A stretch of DNA of 5,943 bases from Bacillota bacterium (GCA_023395775.1 JAEWYA010000219.1:1-5943); one strand, 5' to 3'. Shown: positions 1 through 5,943, counted from the first letter of the stretch. The notes: generated from the sequence alone by a model not told the origin. Numbers and translations: made by a program.

Positions 1-2522
1 GCATCCAGTACCTCACCCTCCCGGACGGCGTCCAGAGAGACCTGCTCCCTCTCCCGCCGGGGCTGCACATACTGGACGCCGTTTTCATTTTCCAACTGCT
101 CCAGCACGGCCCGGGCCCGGGCCCCCACCTTGTCCGGAAGGCCTGCGAGCTTTGCGACCTCAATGCCGTAGCTCCGGTCGGCCCCGCCGGGGACAATCTT
201 GCGCAGAAAGATGATATCCTCGCCCCGGGTCTTCACGGCAATATTATAGTTTACCGTCCCGGGCAGAGTGTTCTCAAGCTCCGTCAGCTCATGGTAATGC
301 GTGGCAAACAGCGTTTTGGCGCCAAGCTTCCTGGGGTCCGCGCAGTGCTCCACCACCGCCCGGGCGATGGACATGCCGTCAAAGGTGGAGGTGCCGCGCC
401 CGATCTCGTCCAGAATCAGGAGGCTCTTTTTCGTGGCGTGGCGGAGGATATCCGCCACCTCGGACATCTCCACCATAAAGGTGGACTGTCCCGCCGCCAG
501 ATCGTCGCTGGCGCCGATGCGGGTGAAGATGCGGTCCACCACGCCGATATGGGCGGCGGCGGCGGGGACGAAGGAGCCGATCTGAGCCAGCAGCACGATC
601 AGGGCCACCTGCCGCATATAGGTGGATTTACCCGCCATGTTGGGGCCGGTGATGATGGCCACCCGCTGTTCCTTTTCGCCCATGAACGTGTCGTTGGGAA
701 CAAACAGGCTGTCCTTCAAAACCCGCTCCACCACCGGGTGCCGCCCCGCGGTGATTTCGATGACGCCGGATTCGTCCACGTCGGGGCGGCAGTATCCGTC
801 CCGCACGGCCACCGCCGCCAAAGACCCCAGCGCGTCAATCTCCGCCAGAGCGGCGGCGGTGCGCTGGATGCGGGGGGCCTGAGTCACGATTTTTTCCCGG
901 AGCTTGGTAAACAGCTGGTATTCCAGCGCCACGACCCGTTCTGAGGCAGTCAGGATCTCGTGCTCCAGATCTTTCAGCTCCTGAGTGATGTACCGCTCGC
1001 CGTTCACCGTGGTCTGCTTGCGGACATAGCCCTCCGGAACCTTGTCGACCATGGACTTGCTGACCTCGATGTAGTATCCGAACACCTTGTTGAAGCCCAC
1101 CTTCAGCGTGCGGATGCCGGTTTTTTCCTTTTCCTTGGCCTCGATGTCTGCAATGAGGCCCTTGCCGCCGTCCATCACACTCCGGAGACGGTCCACCTCG
1201 GCGTCGTACCCCTCCTTGATGAAACCGCCCTCCCGGACGGAAAACGGCGGCTCGTCGCAGATGGCGGAGGAGATCAGTTTCCCGACGTCCTGCAAAAGGT
1301 CCATCTGATCCGTCAGTTCCTTCAGCCGCCGGTCGGAAAAAGCGGCCAGATGGCCCGCAATGGCGGGCAGCTTCTCTATGGCGGACCGCAGCGCCGCCAA
1401 ATCCCGGCCGCCGGCGGTTCCGTATGTAATGCGGCCAATGAGCCGCTCCAGGTCGCCGAGTCCGCTCATGGCGGCGCTCAGTTCTTCGCGGGCAATCGTA
1501 TTGTCCACCAGCGCCGCCACGGCGGAGTTCCGCTTGTTGATGGCGGTGACGGAAAGCAGCGGCCGTTCCAGCCAGCCACGCAGACACCGGCCTCCCATGG
1601 AGGTCTTCGTCTTGTCCAGCACCCACAGCAGGCTTCCCCGCCGCTCCTTGTTCCGCAGAGTCTCCGTCAGCTCCAGATTTCTCCGGGCAGTCAGGTCCAG
1701 TTCCATAAACCGGCCCTGCTCATAGTAGTCCAGCTTGTTGATGTGGCTCAGATCCGTTTTCTGAGTCTCATAGAGATACTTCAAAAGTCCGCCCAGCGCC
1801 ATTCCCGCCGCCGGATTGTCCGCGGGAAGGCTCTCCCATCCCGCATCGCCGAACTGGGCGCGGATGTTTTTTTCCGCCTCGCCAGGAAGGAAACGGCCCT
1901 CGCCGCCGTTTTCCATCCGACAGTGGAATTTCTCCCGCAGGACCTCCCGTAGCCGCTCCTCTGCGTCGGCTCCGTCGTTCAGCACCGCCTCGGCGGGGGA
2001 GAACCGGCCCAGCTCGTTGATGATGTGCTCCAGCCGGTCCCTGCCGGAAAAGGAGGTGACATGGGTCTCGCCGGTAGACATGTCACAGAAGGCGGCGCCG
2101 GCGTTTTGGGAGTCGAGATAGATTCCGCACAGAAAATTGCCTGACTTCTCGTCCAGGCACGCCGCATCGATCACCGTCCCCGGCGTCACCACCCGGATGA
2201 TGTCCCGGTCCACCAGCCCCTTCGCCGTGGCGGGGTCTTCCATCTGCTCGCAGATGGCCACTTTATAGCCCTTGGCGATGAGCCGGGCGATATAGGCGTC
2301 GCTGGAGTGGTAGGGAATGCCGCACATGGGCACCCGGTCCTCTGGGGCCTTGTTGGGGTCCTTGTCCCGGCTGGTCAGGGTCAGGTCCAGTTCCCTCGAA
2401 GCCGTCCGGGCATCGGTATCAAACATCTCATAGAAGTCCCCCAGCCGGAAAAACAGGATCGAATCCGGGTTTTGCTCCTTAATTTTCAGATATTGCTTCA
2501 TCATGGGGGTCAGTTCCGCCAT
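1..2522 (-). CDS. mutS: DNA mismatch repair ATPase MutS, C-terminus cut by the window edge
   Basis: MutS recognises base mismatches and small loops in newly replicated DNA and, with ATP, recruits MutL. The frame is open from the ATG at 2522 to the window edge, giving 840 codons without a stop; known MutS proteins are about 850-880 residues, so only the C-terminal tail is missing. The N-terminal mismatch-binding domain carries the Phe-X-Glu motif (F30-Y31-E32, in GDFYEMF) and a CGIPYHS stretch. A connector and a helical core/clamp follow. The ATPase domain has Walker A GPNMAGKST at residues 626-634, the signature STFMVEMSE from S680, Walker B LILDE with D705-E706 followed by IGRGTSTFDG, and the switch histidine in ATHYHE (H742). 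The start is supported by GAGGTG at 2531-2536, 8 nt upstream. It is the last visible gene of the miaB-hydrolase-mutS unit, and mutL is expected next. No frameshift or missing key residue was found. The identification is secure. Confidence 0.98.
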   Translation of the reverse strand, partial: MAELTPMMKQYLKIKEQNPDSILFFRLGDFYEMFDTDARTASRELDLTLTSRDKDPNKAPEDRVPMCGIPYHSSDAYIARLIAKGYKVAICEQMEDPATAKGLVDRDIIRVVTPGTVIDAACLDEKSGNFLCGIYLDSQNAGAAFCDMSTGETHVTSFSGRDRLEHIINELGRFSPAEAVLNDGADAEERLREVLREKFHCRMENGGEGRFLPGEAEKNIRAQFGDAGWESLPADNPAAGMALGGLLKYLYETQKTDLSHINKLDYYEQGRFMELDLTARRNLELTETLRNKERRGSLLWVLDKTKTSMGGRCLRGWLERPLLSVTAINKRNSAVAALVDNTIAREELSAAMSGLGDLERLIGRITYGTAGGRDLAALRSAIEKLPAIAGHLAAFSDRRLKELTDQMDLLQDVGKLISSAICDEPPFSVREGGFIKEGYDAEVDRLRSVMDGGKGLIADIEAKEKEKTGIRTLKVGFNKVFGYYIEVSKSMVDKVPEGYVRKQTTVNGERYITQELKDLEHEILTASERVVALEYQLFTKLREKIVTQAPRIQRTAAALAEIDALGSLAAVAVRDGYCRPDVDESGVIEITAGRHPVVERVLKDSLFVPNDTFMGEKEQRVAIITGPNMAGKSTYMRQVALIVLLAQIGSFVPAAAAHIGVVDRIFTRIGASDDLAAGQSTFMVEMSEVADILRHATKKSLLILDEIGRGTSTFDGMSIARAVVEHCADPRKLGAKTLFATHYHELTELENTLPGTVNYNIAVKTRGEDIIFLRKIVPGGADRSYGIEVAKLAGLPDKVGARARAVLEQLENENGVQYVQPRREREQVSLDAVREGEVLD

Positions 2523-2555
2523 GGGTGGGTCACCTCATTCTCTTTCTAGCTGGAA

Positions 2556-2571
2556 AAGCCTGCGGCGGCTT
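2556..2571 (-). other. Small hairpin between the hydrolase gene and mutS
   Basis: In the 61-nt gap between the hydrolase stop and the mutS start, AAGCC and GGCTT form a 5-bp perfect stem around a 6-nt loop. On the transcribed minus strand two more T residues follow the stem, which allow G-U extension, and then CC. There is no real U-tract, so this is at best a weak terminator or a small mRNA structure. It lies about 20 nt upstream of the mutS ribosome binding site. Chance occurrence is quite possible at this GC content. Confidence 0.25.
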
Positions 2572-2583
2572 CCGCGTCCCGCA

Positions 2584-3414
2584 TCAAATTTCCACAGTCC
2601 CGCCGCCGGTCATATGGTGCAGCCGGTCGCCCATCTGGGCTTTCAGGATGTCATACGCATCCGGCCCGGTACAGTGGCCGGTATAGTAAACCGTATCCCT
2701 CCGCGCCAGCAGCTCCCGGCCCACGTCCTCCACCAGCCCCCGGGGCTCCGTTTCCCCGGTGCCGGGATTGTGCAGGTGAAATCCCGCGAATACCGCGTCC
2801 GGCGCCCGGCCCAGCAGTTCCTCCGCCCGGCGCAGGATGTTCACAATGCCCCGGTGGGAGCAGCCCGCCAGCAAAACCGCCCTGCCGCCCTCGCAGATCA
2901 GCAGATTCTGCTCGTGGCGGAATTCATCCATGGGATATTCCTCTCCCTGTTTTTCTTTCAGCTTGTCGTTGGCATGGGAGCGGTAATCCGCCGTTTTGAT
3001 ATCGGAAAAAAGCCGCAACTCCCCGTCGATTTTCAGCTCGTCCCCGGTGAGCGTCAAACGGTCTTCATAGACCTTGACCTCCTCCGGAACGCCGATGAAT
3101 TCGGGCGCCTTCCCCGCGTCCATCGCGTAATACGGCCCAAAGGCCAGACGGCTCAAGTAGACCTTCGCGGTTTTGTTGCAGGCAAGGAACGTGGCAAGGC
3201 CTCCGGAATGGTCGTCGTGCCCGTGGGACAGCACCGCCGTGTCCACAGCGGTAAGGTCCACGCCCAGGGTCCGGGCGTTGTCCATAATCGCGGGGCTGGG
3301 GCCCATATCAAATAAAATTTTATGGGTCTTCGTCTCGATGTACTGGCTCAGGCCATGGGCGTGAACCACGTCGGCGCGGCAGGAGGTATTTTCCAGCAAA
3401 GTCGTAATTTTCAT
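2584..3414 (-). CDS. MBL-fold metallo-hydrolase, COG1237-like
   Basis: This is a predicted cytoplasmic metal-dependent hydrolase of the metallo-beta-lactamase superfamily, 276 residues long. The metal-binding signature SHGHDDHSGG provides H64, H66, D68 and H69. Further candidate ligands are H187 in GCSHRGIVN, with H213 (AGFHLH) and H247 (YYTGHCTG) near the C-terminus. The order of these motifs and the length match the COG1237 family. Members of that family are often auto-annotated as 7,8-dihydropterin-6-methyl-4-(beta-D-ribofuranosyl)aminobenzene-5'-phosphate synthase by similarity to the Methanocaldococcus MJ0301 protein; that activity should not be assumed here. No signal peptide or membrane segment is visible. 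The ATG at 3414 is chosen because AAAGGAG lies 8 nt upstream; an in-frame TTG at 3459 would place that site inside the gene. The gene sits 48 nt after miaB and 61 nt before mutS, so it is probably in their operon. The family call is confident; the substrate is unknown. Confidence 0.88.
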   Translation of the reverse strand: MKITTLLENTSCRADVVHAHGLSQYIETKTHKILFDMGPSPAIMDNARTLGVDLTAVDTAVLSHGHDDHSGGLATFLACNKTAKVYLSRLAFGPYYAMDAGKAPEFIGVPEEVKVYEDRLTLTGDELKIDGELRLFSDIKTADYRSHANDKLKEKQGEEYPMDEFRHEQNLLICEGGRAVLLAGCSHRGIVNILRRAEELLGRAPDAVFAGFHLHNPGTGETEPRGLVEDVGRELLARRDTVYYTGHCTGPDAYDILKAQMGDRLHHMTGGGTVEI

Positions 3415-3422
3415 GGGAATTG

Positions 3423-3429
3423 CTCCTTT
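3423..3429 (-). promoter_or_regulatory. Ribosome binding site of the MBL hydrolase
   Basis: The minus strand reads AAAGGAG here, 8 nt before the ATG at 3414. A longer reading frame from a TTG at 3459 would contain this site within its coding sequence, and its 15 extra residues (rich in R, G and P) do not look like part of the domain. This site therefore fixes the start at 3414. Confidence 0.85.
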
Positions 3430-3435
3430 CTGAAA

Positions 3436-3459
3436 TTGCGGCGTCCTTCCGCCGCGCAA
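3436..3459 (-). other. GC-rich hairpin in the miaB-hydrolase gap
   Basis: Directly after the miaB stop codon, GCGGCG (3438-3443) and CGCCGC (3450-3455) pair around a 6-nt loop. An alternative pairing joins TTGC-GGCG to CGCC-GCAA with a 2-nt bulge, giving 8 bp. On the transcribed strand the stem is followed by AATTTC rather than a run of T, so it does not qualify as a good intrinsic terminator. It could be a partial terminator, an mRNA stability or processing element, or chance. It ends 6 nt upstream of the hydrolase ribosome binding site. Confidence 0.45.
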
Positions 3460-3462
3460 AAG

Positions 3463-4881
3463 TTAGTCCGTGACCGCCGAACCGTACAGCGCCCAGGTGT
3501 TGCTGTCCGTAATCCGCACATCCACGAACCGGCCGATCATATCCTTGTCCCCCTTCAGGCGGACCAGCCGATTACCCTCCGTCCGGGAGGACAGAGGCCA
3601 ATCGGGGTCGTCGCTCTCCCCGTCCACCAGCACCCGCTCCGTCCTGCCGACGTAAGCGGCATGGGCGGCGGCGGACTTGGCGTTTTGCACCTCCAGCAGC
3701 CGGTCAAACCACTTCTGTTTTTCGGCCCGGGGCACCGGGTCCGGCAGCGCCGCCGCCTTTGTCCCGGGCCGGGGACTGTAAAGAAACGTAAACAGAGCGG
3801 CGAACCCCACCTGATCCACCAAAGACACCGTTTCCATGGCCTCCGCCTCCGTTTCGCCGGGAAAGCCGATGATGACGTCGCTGGTCAGCACCAGTCCCGG
3901 CATTTTGGCCTTGGCGTATTGGATCTCTTCCAGATACTGCGCCCGGGTGTAGCGCCGGTTCATCTCCTTGAGCACCCGGTCGTTGCCGGACTGGAAGGGA
4001 AGATGAAGCTGCTTTGCCACGTGCCCGCACCGGGCCATGGTGTCAAACAGCTTGTGCGTCGCGTCCTTGGGGTGGCTGGACATGAACCGGATGAGATAGT
4101 CCCCGGGAATCCGGTCGATGTCGCTGAGCAGATCCGCAAAATCGTATCCGCCGCCCAGATCGTTTCCGTAGGAATTCACGTTCTGGCCCAGCAGGGTAAT
4201 ATCCTTATACCCGGACTCCACCAACTCCCGGACCTCCGCAAGCACCGCGTCTTTGTCCCGGCTGCGCTCCCGGCCCCGGACGTAGGGCACAATGCAGTAC
4301 GAACAGAAGTTGTTGCACCCGTACATAATGGACACCCAGGCCTTCACGCCCGCCTCCCGCACGGCGGGAATCCCCTCGGCAATGCTTCCATGCTCATCGG
4401 CCACGGAGAAGACTCGCTTGTGGGACTCGTACACCTGCCACAAAAGCTCCGGAAATTTCCACAGGGCATGGGGACCGAACACCAGATCCACATGGCGATA
4501 GGATTCCTTCACGCGGTTGGAGACACGCTCCTCCTGCGCCATGCAGCCGCACAGACAGATCACCTGCTCCGCATTCTCTTTTTTCGTGTGGGTCAGCGCT
4601 CCAAGATTTCCGAAAACCCGCTGCTCGGCGTGTTCCCGGACAGCACAGGTGTTGAGAATGACCAGATCGGCCTCCTTCGGCTCCTGCGTAAAGGAAAAGC
4701 CCATTTCCTGAAGCATTCCCATCAGCCTTTGTCCGTCGGCTACGTTCTGCTGGCACCCGAAGGTATCCACGCAGGCCACGGGATGCGCCTGCCGCGCGGC
4801 AAACATGGCGCGGACCCGCTGCGTAAAGTCCCGTTGGCGCGCAATATCCTCCGGGGCGATCAAGACGTCTTTGCGTTCCAA
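3463..4881 (-). CDS. miaB: tRNA-2-methylthio-N6-dimethylallyladenosine synthase MiaB
   Basis: MiaB is a radical-SAM methylthiotransferase with two [4Fe-4S] clusters. It converts i6A37 to ms2i6A37 in tRNAs that read UNN codons. From the chosen TTG start the protein has 472 residues, within the usual range. The N-terminal UPF0004 domain supplies C43 (TFGCQQN), C79 (LNTCAVRE) and C113 (CGCMAQ). The radical-SAM domain carries the CxxxCxxC motif as C189, C193 and C196 (GCNNFCSYC), followed by IVPYVRGRERSR, which is typical of the MiaB branch rather than RimO or MtaB. LLGQNVNSYG, SSHPKD, HLPFQSG and DVIIGFPGET follow in the expected order, and a C-terminal TRAM-like RNA-binding region covers about residues 405-470. 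The motif after C43 is QQNVADGQ where most MiaB proteins have QMN..DSE. It is the first gene of the minus-strand unit, divergent from lspA. The stop is TAA at 3463-3465. The identification is secure; the start is well supported but not proven. Confidence 0.96.
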   Translation of the reverse strand: MERKDVLIAPEDIARQRDFTQRVRAMFAARQAHPVACVDTFGCQQNVADGQRLMGMLQEMGFSFTQEPKEADLVILNTCAVREHAEQRVFGNLGALTHTKKENAEQVICLCGCMAQEERVSNRVKESYRHVDLVFGPHALWKFPELLWQVYESHKRVFSVADEHGSIAEGIPAVREAGVKAWVSIMYGCNNFCSYCIVPYVRGRERSRDKDAVLAEVRELVESGYKDITLLGQNVNSYGNDLGGGYDFADLLSDIDRIPGDYLIRFMSSHPKDATHKLFDTMARCGHVAKQLHLPFQSGNDRVLKEMNRRYTRAQYLEEIQYAKAKMPGLVLTSDVIIGFPGETEAEAMETVSLVDQVGFAALFTFLYSPRPGTKAAALPDPVPRAEKQKWFDRLLEVQNAKSAAAHAAYVGRTERVLVDGESDDPDWPLSSRTEGNRLVRLKGDKDMIGRFVDVRITDSNTWALYGSAVTD

Positions 4882-4888
4882 GAGTAAA

Positions 4889-4894
4889 TCCTCC
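4889..4894 (-). promoter_or_regulatory. Ribosome binding site that sets a TTG start for miaB
   Basis: The minus strand reads GGAGGA at this position, 7 nt before a TTG at 4881. A longer in-frame TTG at 4896 overlaps this site and has no Shine-Dalgarno sequence of its own further upstream (the preceding bases are CAGGTTT). No ATG is available near the N-terminus. The TTG at 4881 is therefore the best start and removes five residues from the longest open frame. Confidence 0.8.
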
Positions 4895-4900
4895 AAAACC

Positions 4901-4936
4901 TGATAAATATCAACATTTAATTAGAGTAGTTTATCA
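4901..4936. repeat. TGATAAA/TTTATCA inverted repeats in the divergent intergenic region
   Basis: TGATAAA at 4901-4907 is matched by its inverted copy TTTATCA at 4930-4936, 22 nt apart. The first copy is also the left half of a compact palindrome, TGATA-AA-TATCA (4901-4912). The repeats lie just upstream of the miaB ribosome binding site and around the weak promoter-like sequences for miaB, where an operator would be expected. The region is AT-rich, so short repeats of this kind can arise by chance. No known regulator consensus is recognised. Confidence 0.3.
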
Positions 4937-4946
4937 CAAAAGCCAA
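4920..4946 (-). promoter_or_regulatory. Possible sigma-A promoter for the miaB unit
   Basis: On the minus strand TTGGCT (4946-4941, 4 of 6 matches to the -35 consensus) is followed after 15 nt by TCTAAT (4925-4920, 5 of 6 matches to the -10 consensus). This would start transcription near 4912. The spacer is shorter than the ideal 17 nt. An alternative pair, TTGTGT at 4956-4951 with TAAACT at 4933-4928 and a 17-nt spacer, scores similarly. A promoter is expected in this divergent gap, but the exact boxes are uncertain. Confidence 0.35.
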
Positions 4947-4964
4947 AAAAACACAAGGCGGAAG

Positions 4965-4993
4965 TTGCTTTTTGAGCGGATATGGGGTAGGAT
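4965..4993 (+). promoter_or_regulatory. Possible promoter for lspA-rluD
   Basis: TTGCTT (4965-4970) and TAGGAT (4988-4993) are separated by 17 nt, matching 3 of 6 and 4 of 6 consensus positions. They lie about 50 nt upstream of the lspA start. The AT-rich stretch at about 4997-5016 follows directly. The assignment is weak; the main support is that divergent genes need a promoter within this 164-nt gap. Confidence 0.3.
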
Positions 4994-5020
4994 AAGAAAA
5001 ACATATTTTAAAAGAATTCA

Positions 5021-5033
5021 GCGCAAAATGCGC
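5021..5033 (+). other. Short perfect hairpin in the lspA leader
   Basis: GCGCA-AAA-TGCGC forms a 5-bp perfect stem with a 3-nt loop. It ends 2 nt before the lspA Shine-Dalgarno sequence GGAGG (5036-5040) and contains an upstream in-frame ATG (5028-5030). If that ATG were the start, the structure would hide it, which favours the downstream start. A role in controlling translation is possible but not shown. Confidence 0.35.
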
Positions 5034-5035
5034 AC

Positions 5036-5040
5036 GGAGG
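5036..5040 (+). promoter_or_regulatory. Ribosome binding site that sets the lspA start
   Basis: GGAGG lies 5 nt before the ATG at 5046. The two longer in-frame starts, ATG at 5028 and TTG at 4965, have no comparable site upstream. The site falls inside the coding sequence of both longer options. Confidence 0.8.
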
Positions 5041-5045
5041 TCCTT

Positions 5046-5540
5046 ATGCTCTATCTGATCGTCGGCGTCGGACTGCTGGCTGCGGACCAGTGGGTAAAAT
5101 ACTGGGTGGTGACCCATCTGGAGCCGGGCGGTTTTACGCCGTTGATTCCCGGCTTTGTGGAGCTGTTCCGCGTCCATAATTACGGCGCGGCCTGGTCCAG
5201 CTTTTCCGGTATGCGGTGGCTGCTGCTGGCGGTCACCAGCGTGATCGTATTGGCGGTAGCCTATGCCGCTGTGAAGAAAATTGTCCGCCACCCGCTGGGG
5301 CTGGCAGCCGCCACACTGATTATCTCCGGGGGTCTCGGCAACATCATCGACCGGGCGCGGCTGGGATATGTGGTGGACATGTTTAACTTCCAGTTTATAA
5401 GCTATCCTGTGTTCAATGTGGCGGATATGTGCATCGTATCGGGAGCGATCCTGGGCGCGATCTATTACCTCTGGTTTTATGAAAAGTACGATAAAAAGGG
5501 AAATGCCCATGGAAACGCTGACATTACAGGCAAATCCTGA
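5046..5540 (+). CDS. lspA: Lipoprotein signal peptidase II
   Basis: LspA is an integral-membrane aspartyl protease that removes the signal peptide from diacylglyceryl-modified prolipoproteins. The protein has 164 residues, normal for the family. Four membrane segments are apparent at roughly residues 2-22, 57-76, 83-101 and 123-145. The catalytic aspartates are D102 in GGLGNIIDR and D127 in VFNVADM. Other conserved family positions are present: D14 (ADQWVKYW), N45 (HNYGAAWS), N99, R103 and N124. The tail after the last membrane segment is polar and rich in charged residues, Gly and Asn. The start at 5046 is chosen from its ribosome binding site; a start at 5028 would add six residues (MRTEVL). 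The gene is divergent from miaB and its 3' end overlaps the next gene by 32 nt in another frame. The identification is secure. Confidence 0.96.
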   Translation: MLYLIVGVGLLAADQWVKYWVVTHLEPGGFTPLIPGFVELFRVHNYGAAWSSFSGMRWLLLAVTSVIVLAVAYAAVKKIVRHPLGLAAATLIISGGLGNIIDRARLGYVVDMFNFQFISYPVFNVADMCIVSGAILGAIYYLWFYEKYDKKGNAHGNADITGKS

Positions 5541-5943
5541 AAACGCCGCCCGACTGGACGCCTTCCTCGCCGCGCAGGCAGAGGGCCTGACCCGTTCCGC
5601 AGCCGCCCGCCTCATCGAGGAGGGCCGGGTGCTGGTAGACGGCAGACGGCCCGTCAAAAGCCTCCGTCTCACCGGCGGTGAGACTTTGACGGTGGAGCTT
5701 CCCGATCCCGAGCCAACCGAGGTCCGTCCGGAGGATATCCCGCTGGACGTGGTGTACGAGGACGACGACGTGATCGTGGTGAACAAGCCCAAGGGGCTGG
5801 TGGTTCATCCCGCGCCCGGCCATCCCAGCGGCACGCTGGTAAATGCACTCCTGCACCACTGCGGAAGCTCCCTGTCCGGCATTGGCGGGGTTCTGCGGCC
5901 CGGCATCGTCCACCGCATCGACCGGGACACCTCCGGACTCATC
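5509..5943 (+). CDS. rluD: RluD-family 23S rRNA pseudouridine synthase, 3' end cut by the window edge
   Basis: Enzymes of the RluA/RluD family isomerise uridine to pseudouridine in large-subunit rRNA. The visible 145 residues are about half of a typical protein of about 300. An S4-like RNA-binding domain covers about residues 14-65 (ARLDAFLAAQ, SAAARLIEEGRVLVDG). The catalytic domain begins near residue 80 with VVYEDDDVIVVNKPKGLVVHP (the KPxG motif is at K93-P94-x-G96). It continues to HRIDRDTSG, in which D138 is the catalytic aspartate. The ATG at 5509 is preceded by AAGGG at 5496-5500 with an 8-nt gap; an ATG at 5503 in the same frame is too close to that site. The start lies inside the end of lspA, so translation is probably coupled. 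The family is certain. The exact member (RluD-like, often called YlyB in Bacillus) is inferred from the S4 domain and the lspA neighbour. Confidence 0.92.
   Translation, partial: METLTLQANPENAARLDAFLAAQAEGLTRSAAARLIEEGRVLVDGRRPVKSLRLTGGETLTVELPDPEPTEVRPEDIPLDVVYEDDDVIVVNKPKGLVVHPAPGHPSGTLVNALLHHCGSSLSGIGGVLRPGIVHRIDRDTSGLI

Noticed and set aside
835..1626. A minus-strand 263-codon frame overlapping mutS
   Set aside because: It is in a different frame from MutS on the same strand and its sequence is low-complexity and rich in R, G and H. The MutS frame is unbroken here, so it is not a frameshift remnant.
960..1952. A 330-codon plus-strand open frame opposite mutS, with smaller ones nearby (291-944, 1087-1308, 1360-1725, 1816-2121)
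   Set aside because: All are antisense to the continuous MutS frame, have no domain, and are explained by low stop-codon density at high GC.
2556..2571. An intrinsic terminator between the hydrolase gene and mutS
   Set aside because: The stem is only 5 bp and no U-tract follows, so an effective terminator is unlikely. It is listed only as a small hairpin.
2503..3315. A plus-strand 270-codon frame opposite the MBL hydrolase
   Set aside because: The minus-strand frame carries the full set of metal-binding motifs. The plus-strand frame has none and no convincing ribosome binding site.
3415..3459. An N-terminal extension of the MBL hydrolase from a TTG at 3459
   Set aside because: It would start inside a GC-rich hairpin and include the AAAGGAG site that serves the ATG at 3414.
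3322..4887. A 521-codon plus-strand open frame running opposite miaB
   Set aside because: It lies antisense to a gene with complete MiaB motifs. Its translation is rich in H, R, P, G and Q without any recognisable domain, which is typical of a shadow frame in GC-rich DNA.
4917..5792. A minus-strand 291-codon frame across lspA and the pseudouridine synthase gene, and another at 5524-5913
   Set aside because: Both are antisense to well-identified genes. The N-terminal part of the first is a Ser/Thr-rich low-complexity translation with no family resemblance.
1..5943. CRISPR arrays, tRNA or rRNA genes, insertion sequences, riboswitches or defence genes
   Set aside because: No direct-repeat array, transposase, cloverleaf or recognisable riboswitch was seen. 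Nearly all of the window is occupied by the five genes, and the longest gap is about 164 nt.

Overview
The window looks like ordinary chromosomal DNA from a GC-rich member of the Clostridia (Bacillota). The Oscillospiraceae type, such as Oscillibacter, Flavonifractor or Intestinimonas, is a reasonable guess. This rests on three things: GC-rich genes with strong AGGAG-type ribosome binding sites, a miaB to mutS gene order that is common in Firmicutes, and an lspA-rluD pair. The genus assignment is inference only.

The layout is two divergent transcription units around one AT-rich intergenic region at about 4882-5045. The minus-strand unit reads leftward as miaB (4881-3463), a metallo-beta-lactamase-fold hydrolase (3414-2584) and mutS (2522 to beyond position 1). 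The gaps are 48 and 61 nt and contain no convincing terminator, so the three genes are probably co-transcribed. mutL is the expected next gene off the left edge. The plus-strand unit reads rightward as lspA (5046-5540) and an RluD-type pseudouridine synthase (5509 to beyond 5943). These two overlap by 32 nt, which suggests translational coupling.

Functionally, miaB (tRNA ms2i6A methylthiolation) and mutS (mismatch recognition) are the classic fidelity pair. lspA (lipoprotein signal peptidase) and rluD (rRNA pseudouridylation) are housekeeping genes that are often adjacent in Firmicutes. The one less standard member is the hydrolase between miaB and mutS. It belongs to the COG1237-like MBL family and its substrate cannot be read from the sequence.

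No mobile element, CRISPR array, tRNA, rRNA or phage signature was seen. Nothing here makes a strong case for a previously undescribed system. The points worth a second look are the placement of the hydrolase, two start-codon corrections, small hairpins at gene junctions and an inverted-repeat cluster in the divergent promoter region.
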